From Saccharicrinis sp050296935 (GTDB taxonomy: Bacteria; Bacteroidota; Bacteroidia; Bacteroidales; Marinilabiliaceae), in assembly GCA_050296935.1 (NCBI GenBank), contig JBNKRV010000031.1, positions 33,391 through 97,390 of the forward strand: DNA of 64,000 nt, given 5' to 3'. Every line of letters starts with the position of its first letter. The first letter of the stretch is position 1. Of this stretch, positions 1 through 7,126 are shown piece by piece. The notes below the pieces were generated by a model, which had not been told where the DNA came from, did no database searches, and saw only the letters and a list, made by a program, of their open reading frames with translations. A program made the translations under genes and the position numbers.

Positions 1-902
1 ATACAGTTGGCTACTTTAAAATCATAAGGAGGGAAAATAAACTTATTAGTCCATCCCTCAAAAGGTTTTACATGTCCGAATGTCGATACTGAACTTTCAA
101 TAGTTCTCATTACGGTAGTACCTACAGCACATATTCTTTTCTTATCGTCTTTCCCTCTATTGATGATATTACAAGCATCTTCAGTAATGAAAATTTGCTC
201 AGAGTCCATTTTATGCTTTGTAAGATCTTCTACATCTACGGATCTGAAGTTTCCTAAACCAACATGCAATGTAATTTCAGCAAAATCAACACCTATAATC
301 TCCATTCTCTTCATCAGTTCGCGACTAAAGTGCATACCTGCAGTAGGGGCAGCTACAGCACCTTCATGCTTAGCATAAATAGTCTGATAGCGTTCTTTAT
401 CTTCAGGTACTACTTCACGGTTGATAATCTTAGGAAGAGGCGTTTCTCCTAAAGCATATAAAGCTTCTTTAAATTCCTCATATGGACCATCATATAAAAA
501 ACGAAGTGTTCTTCCTCTGGATGTAGTATTATCGATTACCTCGGCAACCATTTCATCATTTTCACCAAAGTATAATTTGTTTCCAATCCGGATTTTACGA
601 GCAGGATCTACTAAAACATCCCAAAGTTTTTGCTCACGATTTAGTTCACGAAGTAAAAATACCTCAATCTCAGCACCAGTTTTCTCTTTGTTTCCATGCA
701 GTCTGGCAGGAAACACTTTGGTGTTATTAAAGATCATCACATCATTTTCGTTAAAATATTCGATAAGATCTTTAAATATTTTGTGTTTAATTTCTCCCGT
801 ATTTCTATCGAGTACCATTAATCTTGATTCATCTCGATTCTGGGTGGGGTGAAGGGCGATTAATTCTTCGGGTAGGTTGTACTTAAACTTCGATAACTTC
901 AT
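1..902 (-). CDS. queA: S-adenosylmethionine:tRNA ribosyltransferase-isomerase QueA, 3' end cut by window edge
   Basis: QueA transfers and isomerises the ribosyl group of S-adenosylmethionine onto preQ1 at tRNA position 34, giving epoxyqueuosine in the cytoplasm. The start codon (complement of 900-902) opens MKLSKFKYNLPEELIALHP, a typical QueA N-terminus. Further in are the family segments VMIFNNTKVFPARL, GAVAAPTAGMHFS and ITLHVGLGNF. About 300 of the usual 345-355 residues are present; the C-terminus lies beyond base 1. It is the last gene of the minus-strand run ftsX - DUF3098 - uppP - truB - queA and starts about 157 bp after the truB stop, so it may have some independent transcription. The family assignment is firm. 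Only the C-terminal part cannot be judged. Confidence 0.95.
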   Translation of the reverse strand, partial: MKLSKFKYNLPEELIALHPTQNRDESRLMVLDRNTGEIKHKIFKDLIEYFNENDVMIFNNTKVFPARLHGNKEKTGAEIEVFLLRELNREQKLWDVLVDPARKIRIGNKLYFGENDEMVAEVIDNTTSRGRTLRFLYDGPYEEFKEALYALGETPLPKIINREVVPEDKERYQTIYAKHEGAVAAPTAGMHFSRELMKRMEIIGVDFAEITLHVGLGNFRSVDVEDLTKHKMDSEQIFITEDACNIINRGKDDKKRICAVGTTVMRTIESSVSTFGHVKPFEGWTNKFIFPPYDFKVANC

Positions 903-1059
903 ATTGAAATCCGTTTTTTATTATTTCAGCGATTGTATTTTATATATTTTCAGAAACAACATACTTTAAGTAAAGTAGTTGATTTAAACTTCAATACAAA
1001 AATATGGTAAAATATACACAAAGCAACCTTTTACGTGCCAATATGCAAAAAGTTGCAAA

Positions 1060-1761
1060 TTATTTTAATTTTTTTTCAAACAACGCAAGATCTGTACTTT
1101 CTGTATTCACATACTTCCCAATTCGGGTACGTTTTAATGCAGTAAGATGCGCACCACTCTGCAATGCTATACCAATATCTCTGGCCAAACCTCGTATATA
1201 GGTACCTTTACTACAAACAATACGTAATTCCAGTTCATTTTGTTCAAACTTCAACACTTCTATTTCAGTGATAATAAGCTTCTTTGGTTTCAACCCCGGA
1301 TCTTTACCGTCTCTGGCAAATTCATAGGCTCTTTTTCCTTTCACTTTTACTGCAGAAAATGCCGGCGGAATCTGTTCCAATTCTCCAATAAAGTCCTTGA
1401 GCGTTTCATCCACCAAAGTCCGGTTGATGTGCTCAGTAGAATAAGTCTGATCAATTTCTGTTTCTAAATCGAACGATGGAGTTGTGGCACCTAGTTTTAA
1501 TGTGGCAATATATTCCTTTTCCTGTGCCTGATAGCTATCAATTGTTTTAGTAGCTTTTCCGGTACATATGATTAACAGGCCGGTAGCCAGCGGATCTAAT
1601 GTTCCTGCATGCCCAACTTTAATCTTTTTAACGCCCAATGCATTGCATATCAATTTACGCACCTTATTTACTAAATCAAATGAGGTCCATTCATAAGGTT
1701 TGTCAAACAATAAAACTTCTCCCTCCTTAAAATCAAACCCTCCGGGTTTATTATCTTCCAT
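1060..1761 (-). CDS. truB: tRNA pseudouridine(55) synthase TruB
   Basis: TruB converts U55 of the tRNA T-loop to pseudouridine. The sequence shows the family core GHAGTLDPLATGLL, whose Asp is the catalytic residue, and a later KRAYEFARDG segment typical of TruB. The open frame extends upstream to 1872 and would overlap uppP by 53 bp. I chose the ATG at 1761 because homologues begin close to the FKEGEVLLFDKP motif and an AGGA lies just before this ATG. An ATG at 1800, just after the uppP stop, is an alternative. The product is about 233 residues, normal for Bacteroidota TruB. The gene lies between uppP and queA in a conserved operon. Confidence 0.93.
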   Translation of the reverse strand: MEDNKPGGFDFKEGEVLLFDKPYEWTSFDLVNKVRKLICNALGVKKIKVGHAGTLDPLATGLLIICTGKATKTIDSYQAQEKEYIATLKLGATTPSFDLETEIDQTYSTEHINRTLVDETLKDFIGELEQIPPAFSAVKVKGKRAYEFARDGKDPGLKPKKLIITEIEVLKFEQNELELRIVCSKGTYIRGLARDIGIALQSGAHLTALKRTRIGKYVNTESTDLALFEKKLK

Positions 1762-1819
1762 TATATCCTGAGTATCCTGTAAATTGCTATTGCTAATCAT
1801 CGTAACTTTATAATGACTG

Positions 1820-2611
1820 TTAAATCCCCCATAATATTGCAACCAAACCAACTGCGGCACAATAAATTGCAAAATAAATAAGCTTTCCTTTTTTAACGAG
1901 ATTTATCATGGCCTTACAAGCCAGTAGACCCGAAATAAAAGCTGCAATAAATCCAACAATCAGAGGCAAAGCTCCTATAGAACCTGTTGAAGCCACATCA
2001 TCTTTCAGTAAACTCAATACGTTTTCTCCTAATATAGGAATAAGAACCATTAAAAATGAAAACCGAGCCACAGCTTCACGCTTATTGCCCAATAATAAAC
2101 CGGTAGCTATTGTGGAACCGGAACGTGATATACCGGGCATTACGGCAATGGTCTGGGCAATTCCAATGATAAAAGCATCTCTAAACGACACCTCTTTATC
2201 TTTGGATTTAGCATAAAAAGTAAAAGCCAATAAAACTGCTGTGATTAACAACATTAACCCTACTAACAGAAGAATTTTATCTGTATTAAAAAGCTCCTCA
2301 ACATAATCTTTAAAAAATATTCCCACAATTCCGATTGGAATCATACTTACTGCTATTTTAAAAATATATTGAGTTTCCTCATTCCATTTAAACGAGAACA
2401 AACCCATAATGAGATTTAAAATATCTTTTCTGAAAACAACGATAGTACTTAATACTGTTGCTCCATGAACAACAATTGTAAATGACAGATTATCTGTAGC
2501 TTCCACCCCAAGCAAGTGCTTGCCAATCTCAAGATGCCCACTGCTGCTAACAGGCAAAAACTCGGTTAATCCTTGAACAATTCCAAGAATTAATGCTTCA
2601 ATCCAATTCAT
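1820..2611 (-). CDS. uppP: Undecaprenyl-diphosphatase UppP (BacA family)
   Basis: This integral membrane phosphatase recycles undecaprenyl diphosphate to the monophosphate carrier used for peptidoglycan and other envelope polymers. Its over-production can give bacitracin resistance. Both family signatures are visible: GLTEFLPVSSSGHLEIG near the N-terminus and PGISRSGSTIATG in the second half. Multiple hydrophobic helices span the 263 residues, the usual length. It sits 42 bp after the DUF3098 gene and just before truB, an order conserved in Bacteroidota, and is probably cotranscribed with ftsX. Confidence 0.96.
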   Translation of the reverse strand: MNWIEALILGIVQGLTEFLPVSSSGHLEIGKHLLGVEATDNLSFTIVVHGATVLSTIVVFRKDILNLIMGLFSFKWNEETQYIFKIAVSMIPIGIVGIFFKDYVEELFNTDKILLLVGLMLLITAVLLAFTFYAKSKDKEVSFRDAFIIGIAQTIAVMPGISRSGSTIATGLLLGNKREAVARFSFLMVLIPILGENVLSLLKDDVASTGSIGALPLIVGFIAAFISGLLACKAMINLVKKGKLIYFAIYCAAVGLVAILWGI

Positions 2612-2653
2612 AAAATGTAAAAAAGAATGTTAATATAAATAATCTGTATCTGA

Positions 2654-2899
2654 CTATTTTTTTGGTTTTTTCATGATTGCATAAATCTCAAATGCAAAGC
2701 CCGACAAAACTACCATAGGGGCAAGAGTAATTCGTTGAAATCCATAAATCTCCTTACTAAAAACATTAGGGTCATCACTTCTGCCCCCAATCATTAAAAT
2801 AAAACCCAGTATAACAATAGCGAATCCGATAGCCATTAATACATAATTTTCCTTTGACAAGGCAAATTCAAATTTCTTTTCTTGTTTATTGACCGACAT
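2654..2899 (-). CDS. Small two-helix membrane protein, DUF3098 family
   Basis: The 81-residue protein has a charged N-terminus, a first membrane helix (about residues 18-38), a polar GGRSDDPNVFSKEIYGF loop and a second helix (about 56-74), ending in KKPKK. The loop pattern and the position directly between ftsX and uppP match the DUF3098 proteins found in Bacteroidota. Its function is unknown; the conserved linkage suggests an envelope or division-related role, which is inference. It starts only 9 bp after the ftsX stop, so translation is probably coupled. Confidence 0.85.
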   Translation of the reverse strand: MSVNKQEKKFEFALSKENYVLMAIGFAIVILGFILMIGGRSDDPNVFSKEIYGFQRITLAPMVVLSGFAFEIYAIMKKPKK

Positions 2900-2908
2900 A
2901 GTAGTATG

Positions 2909-3787
2909 TTAAAAATATAATTGATCTGTTTTTAATCGCAAATACTTATTCACTGCAAAAAATGTGGATACCAGTGAAAGTGAAATTCCAACAATAACAA
3001 CCAGGATAAAAAGAATACCAATAATCTCAATATTATCAAATCCTATAAATCCACCCAGTTCTCTGTGTAAAATATAAATGGCACCTGCCAACATACCGTT
3101 GGCAATAACAGCTCCGATAAATCCATGAAAAATACTTGTACTCACAAAGGGCTGTCGTATAAATCCTTTAGTTGCACCAACCAATTGCATAGTATTAATT
3201 AAAAATCTTTTGGCATATACCGAAAGTCGTATCGTATTGTTAATTAATGCAATGGCAATAAACAATAATAACAAACTAAACGCCAGTAATACCAAACTAA
3301 TTTTATTTACATTCTCATTCACCTTTTGTATCAGATTTTTCTGGTAGAAAACTTCCTTAACCTGAGGGAATGAAACAAATATTTCCTCCACATTTTTTAT
3401 GCTGTCCGGATTGGCATATTCAGCAAATAACTTCACTTCAATGGATGACAATAAAGGATTATAGCCTAAGAAATCCACAAAATCTTCCCCTAACTCATCC
3501 TGCAATTCTTTGGCTGCTCTCTCTTTATCAATATATTCTGTAGATTTTACATAGGAGGATGCATCCAGGTATTTTTGTAATCTTCTTACCTCCGCTTCTC
3601 TTACGTTATCTTTAAGCACGATGTTAAAGCCGATATTTTCTTTTACGTAATTAGATAAGCGTTGTGCATTTAGCATTAAATAACCAACGGATCCAAGTAA
3701 AAAGAGAACCAGAGCAATACTTATTACTGTAGTGAAATATGAATTTCGTAATTGTCGCCTTGTTTGTTGGTTATCTTTTTTTCCCAT
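2909..3787 (-). CDS. ftsX: Cell division protein FtsX (permease-like)
   Basis: FtsX is the membrane partner of the ATPase FtsE. It links the division ring to activation of peptidoglycan hydrolases. The protein has 292 residues with one N-terminal membrane helix (about 18-40), an extracytoplasmic domain of about 120 residues, and three C-terminal helices. The segment NTIRLSVYAKRFLINTMQLVGATKGFIRQPF is the typical FtsX cytoplasmic loop (positions roughly 185-215). It is the first gene of the minus-strand operon. No ftsE is adjacent, which is common in Bacteroidota. Confidence 0.93.
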   Translation of the reverse strand: MGKKDNQQTRRQLRNSYFTTVISIALVLFLLGSVGYLMLNAQRLSNYVKENIGFNIVLKDNVREAEVRRLQKYLDASSYVKSTEYIDKERAAKELQDELGEDFVDFLGYNPLLSSIEVKLFAEYANPDSIKNVEEIFVSFPQVKEVFYQKNLIQKVNENVNKISLVLLAFSLLLLFIAIALINNTIRLSVYAKRFLINTMQLVGATKGFIRQPFVSTSIFHGFIGAVIANGMLAGAIYILHRELGGFIGFDNIEIIGILFILVVIVGISLSLVSTFFAVNKYLRLKTDQLYF

Positions 3788-3863
3788 AATTATTTATTGA
3801 CATGGTGGTTCGTTATCATTTTGCAATAATGACAAACAATTTGCCTGAATTTCTTATTCGTGC

Positions 3864-3871
3864 GTAAAGAT
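3864..3871 (-). promoter_or_regulatory. Possible -7 promoter box of the ftsX operon
   Basis: Read on the minus strand this is TATCTTTA, one base from the Bacteroidota -7 consensus TAnnTTTG. It lies about 77 bp upstream of the ftsX start. No clear -33 TTG stands at the expected distance, so the call is weak. Confidence 0.3.
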
Positions 3872-4084
3872 AGTAAAAAGAATACTTTTGAGGATAACAA
3901 TTTCATCGGATCATCAGAGTTTATATCTCCGTCCCTAATAAATCCACTACATTACTATTCATCAAACACTTAAAGCTAATTATTCCTGTAGACTTCTGAC
4001 ATTTAACAAAAGCCACATGTGATACAGCCTACTTTAACCCGGGCTGTATGCTGAATTAATAACGCAGATATGACTTCATAGTTG

Positions 4085-4092
4085 TATCTTTG
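4085..4092 (+). promoter_or_regulatory. -7 promoter box upstream of the yehS-like gene
   Basis: TATCTTTG fits the Bacteroidota sigma-ABfr -7 consensus TAnnTTTG exactly. The ATG at 4109 follows 16 bp later, implying a very short leader. The -33 element is not clear. Confidence 0.5.
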
Positions 4093-4108
4093 TGCAAAAA
4101 TAAAATAG

Positions 4109-4576
4109 ATGAATAACAACGACATTCTCAGAAACCTTAGATATACCTTTGACCTGAATGACAAAATGATGATGAAAGTATTTTCTCTGTCTAACACTGA
4201 AGTTACCAGGGCCGAAGTGAGTGACTGGTTAAAAAAGGAAGAGGATGAAGCTTTTAAAACCATTATTGATGTGAATCTATCGGCCTTTTTAAACGGACTG
4301 ATTGTCTGGAAAAGAGGTAAGCAGGAAGGCAAAGAGCCTGTCAATGAAAAAAAGCTATATAACAATCTGGTATTACGAAAACTTAAAATAGCGCTTCAAT
4401 TGAAAGATGAAGATATGATAGAGATTATCGGGTTAACCGGATTTAAAATTAGCAAGCATGAATTGAGTGCTTTTTTCAGAAAACCGGGACAGAATCAATA
4501 TCGGGTGTGTAAAGATCAGATATTAAGGAAATTTTTATTCGGTCTTCAGAAAAAATACAGACCTCAGGATTTATAA
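4109..4576 (+). CDS. DUF1456 family protein (YehS-like)
   Basis: The cytoplasmic protein has 155 residues and two similar halves, each with the family pattern: NNDILRNLRYTFDLND near the N-terminus and NLVLRKLKIALQLKDEDM from about residue 86. Each is followed by a helix that ends in a short positively charged segment. This duplicated arrangement and length match DUF1456/YehS. The biochemical function is not known. It stands alone between the divergent ftsX operon and a convergent membrane protein gene. The start is supported by the close -7 box. Confidence 0.87.
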   Translation: MNNNDILRNLRYTFDLNDKMMMKVFSLSNTEVTRAEVSDWLKKEEDEAFKTIIDVNLSAFLNGLIVWKRGKQEGKEPVNEKKLYNNLVLRKLKIALQLKDEDMIEIIGLTGFKISKHELSAFFRKPGQNQYRVCKDQILRKFLFGLQKKYRPQDL

Positions 4577-4597
4577 ACCTGAGTTTGATATAAAATT
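4576..4597. repeat. Arm of the dispersed AACCTGAGTT repeat family
   Basis: AACCTGAGTTTGATATAAAA matches, with one or two changes, the arms at 14866-14885 (opposite orientation) and 59542-59806 (both orientations). It lies right at the stop codon of the upstream gene. The following 230 bp contain no gene but share the pieces CGCTTATAAA and TAGCGGGCTAT with the 59.6 kb copy, so this may be one side of a decayed copy of that element. Confidence 0.55.
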
Positions 4598-4850
4598 AAT
4601 GGCTCAAATCGCTTATAAATATTGAGTTTTAAGGAATGTTTGCGAAAACATAGCGGGCTATGGTAAGCAAATATGACGCAGAAAATCGGTATTTATAAGT
4701 GAAATTCATAGCTTTTCTGTAAATAATCATTTTGAGAGCAAGATTAACAGCCTGCCACGATTATTCCGTGAAAAAACATGGAGTTTTCTTGCTGACACTA
4801 CATACATATCATATAGAGAGCCTTTAATAAACTCTCTATATGAAAATATT

Positions 4851-5270
4851 TTAGCAAGCCCATTCCATAACATATTTCCAGGCATCTATTAACGCCAGAA
4901 TGGTAAATAGGGATATTAAAAACCAAAAAATCCACTGAAATAGTTTTCCAATAGCACCTTTAATGGAAGAAGTTAGGGCAATTATTAGCTGCGTGAGACC
5001 AAAAAAGAAGTAATTTGCAGCAATAAAACCCAATACTAGTAACGGTTCAAAAGAGCATCCACTTCCCCGGACTCCAATCATAATCAGGATAAAACTGGAA
5101 AGTACCTGAAATACCGACATATAATGAAACAAGCTTTGAAAAGTAGCTTTAACTACCTCATCCATCTGAGTATTTTTCAGAGGCTTATAGTAAAGCTTTC
5201 GTCCCATTGTAAAATGTCCGATTGTAGCAAATGCTGCTAGTATACCTGCAACTAAAGAGAATGTATTCAT
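4851..5270 (-). CDS. Hypothetical four-helix membrane protein
   Basis: I do not recognise a named family with certainty. The 139-residue product starts directly with a hydrophobic helix (about 4-22), followed by a cytoplasmic-type segment GRKLYYKPLKNTQMDEVVK, then three further helices (about 47-66, 74-96 and 108-132). The layout (short first helix, charged loop, then a cluster of helices) is that of small inner-membrane proteins of unknown role. It is monocistronic and diverges from the transporter gene at 5419. Confidence 0.7.
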   Translation of the reverse strand: MNTFSLVAGILAAFATIGHFTMGRKLYYKPLKNTQMDEVVKATFQSLFHYMSVFQVLSSFILIMIGVRGSGCSFEPLLVLGFIAANYFFFGLTQLIIALTSSIKGAIGKLFQWIFWFLISLFTILALIDAWKYVMEWAC

Positions 5271-5390
5271 GGTATTTCGTATTAAAAACAGAGTTAAAAG
5301 TAGAGCTTTTTTGTCGGAAAATTCCCATTTCGTTAATAATAATTAACACAAGAAAAGCAGGTCTTTTAAGACTAGAACGCTTATTAGTAC

Positions 5391-5398
5391 TATCTTTG
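5391..5398 (+). promoter_or_regulatory. -7 promoter box of the AspT/YidE-type transporter
   Basis: TATCTTTG is an exact match to TAnnTTTG, 21 bp before the ATG at 5419. A T-rich stretch (TCTTTTAAG) lies in the -33 region without a perfect TTG. Confidence 0.5.
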
Positions 5399-5418
5399 CG
5401 TGCCTAATTTTACACATT

Positions 5419-7011
5419 ATGGACTTTTTACAACACGGTTACTTCGCATTATTTGTAATAATATGCCTGGGGTATATTATTGGAAATGCAAAAATAAAAG
5501 GTATTTCATTAGACATCTCCGCTATCATTTTTGTGGCCCTGGTTTTTGGGCATTACGGAGTAGTAATGCCTTCTATTATCGAAAAAATTGGTCTGATTCT
5601 ATTTGTTTACACCATAGGTATACAGGCCGGACCCGGATTTTTTGATTCCTTTAAAAAACAAGGCAGAACATTAGTAATGATGGCCACAGTAGTTATCATA
5701 TCTGCATCATTGCTTACTTTTGCAGCAATCAAATTATTTAACATTGATGTTCCTGTAGCTATCGGTTTGTTAACCGGTGCTTTAACAAGTACACCCGGTT
5801 TGGCTGCTGCCATCGAAAGCACAGGATCAACAGGTGTTTCCATTGGCTATGGTATTGCTTATCCATTTGGGGTAATTGGCGTTATCTTATTTGTTCGTTT
5901 ATATCCTAAAATTACCCGGATTAATCTGAAAAAGGCAGAAAAAGACTACGAAGAAACTACGGTAGAGAGCTTCCCTGATATTTTGTTTAAACATTTTATT
6001 GTTGAAAATGAAAATGTTGCAGGTAAAACCATTGGTCAGCTACGCGTAAGAACAATGACTCAGGGTGTTATCAGCAGGGTTATGTCAAAAGGGGAACCAC
6101 AGGTTCCGGACTCAAAGGTAGTTTTAAACAATGGCGATATTATTAAAGCCGTTGGTACAGAAGAAGCCCTGAAAAAGGTGGAGCTTTTAATTGGTAGAGA
6201 AACCAAACAAGAGATTCCATTGAAAGAAGGCTACGAGATTCAATCTATTTTAGTGTCGAATACCGAAGTGGTGAATAAAACCATTCGTGAGATCAACCAA
6301 TGGACATCAACTTATCATGTGACCATCACACGCGTTCGTCGTTCCGGTATTGATATTACACCTACTCCAAGCCTTAAATTACAAATGGGTGATAAAATTA
6401 AGGTTTCTTGTAGTCGCGACCATATGCAAATGGTAACCAAAATATTTGGTGGTAACAGTAAAAAATTGTCAGATACTGATTTCTTCCCCATCGCTGCCGG
6501 AATTGTACTTGGATTTTTCGTGGGTAAATTCTCGTTGAATTTTGGTAATTCGTTTACCTTTTCATTAGGGCTAACCGGTGGTGTTTTAACAGTAGCGATG
6601 ATTTTAAGTCGTATTGGTAAAACCGGTTCTATTATCTGGTCTATGTCTGGTGGTGCTAACCAACTTTTACGTACACTGGGATTAATGTTCTTTTTAGCAG
6701 GAGTGGGAACCAAAGCCGGTGCACAGATCGTTGAAACCTATAATCAATACGGATTTAACCTGTTTTTAATTGGTGGTGCGATTACTTTATTTCCAATGAT
6801 ATTTGGTGCTCTGGTAGCACGTTTCGTGTTTAACGTAAACGTTTTATCTATGCTTGGAGCACTAACCGGTTCCATGACGAGTACACCAGGATTAGCTGCT
6901 GTTGATCCCATGACTGAAACAAATGCTCCTTCTATTGCCTATGCAACTGTATATCCTGTTGCCATGGTATTACTGATTATTTGTGTGCAGATACTTGCTT
7001 CTTTAGGTTGA
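5419..7011 (+). CDS. Putative transporter, AspT/YidE/YbjL family with two TrkA-C domains
   Basis: This inner-membrane transporter has 530 residues. It shows the duplicated fold of the family: five or so helices (1-165), two soluble RCK/TrkA-C regulatory domains (about 190-270 and 275-355), then another five to six helices (360-530). The two membrane halves carry matching motifs, GALTSTPGLAAAIEST (about residue 120) and GSMTSTPGLAAVDP (about 490), the hallmark of the duplication. AspT exchanges aspartate and alanine; YidE and YbjL substrates are unknown, so no substrate is assigned. The ATG is preceded by a good -7 box and the gene is followed by a strong terminator, so it is a single-gene unit. 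Confidence 0.9.
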   Translation: MDFLQHGYFALFVIICLGYIIGNAKIKGISLDISAIIFVALVFGHYGVVMPSIIEKIGLILFVYTIGIQAGPGFFDSFKKQGRTLVMMATVVIISASLLTFAAIKLFNIDVPVAIGLLTGALTSTPGLAAAIESTGSTGVSIGYGIAYPFGVIGVILFVRLYPKITRINLKKAEKDYEETTVESFPDILFKHFIVENENVAGKTIGQLRVRTMTQGVISRVMSKGEPQVPDSKVVLNNGDIIKAVGTEEALKKVELLIGRETKQEIPLKEGYEIQSILVSNTEVVNKTIREINQWTSTYHVTITRVRRSGIDITPTPSLKLQMGDKIKVSCSRDHMQMVTKIFGGNSKKLSDTDFFPIAAGIVLGFFVGKFSLNFGNSFTFSLGLTGGVLTVAMILSRIGKTGSIIWSMSGGANQLLRTLGLMFFLAGVGTKAGAQIVETYNQYGFNLFLIGGAITLFPMIFGALVARFVFNVNVLSMLGALTGSMTSTPGLAAVDPMTETNAPSIAYATVYPVAMVLLIICVQILASLG

Positions 7012-7042
7012 TTTAACTGCTTTACAGAAACAATATAACAAC

Positions 7043-7074
7043 AAAAAATCCCCATTTGCAAATGGGGATTTTTT
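7043..7074 (+). terminator. Rho-independent terminator after the AspT/YidE-type gene
   Basis: A perfect palindrome has the stem AAATCCCCATTTG / CAAATGGGGATTT followed by a T-run to 7075. Because it is symmetrical with A-runs on the left, it could also terminate the converging protease gene (7127) on the minus strand. Confidence 0.9.
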
Positions 7075-7126
7075 TATTTTGAACCAGTCACTGATTCTGT
7101 TTTCAGATTTATTTTTAGCTTAAATC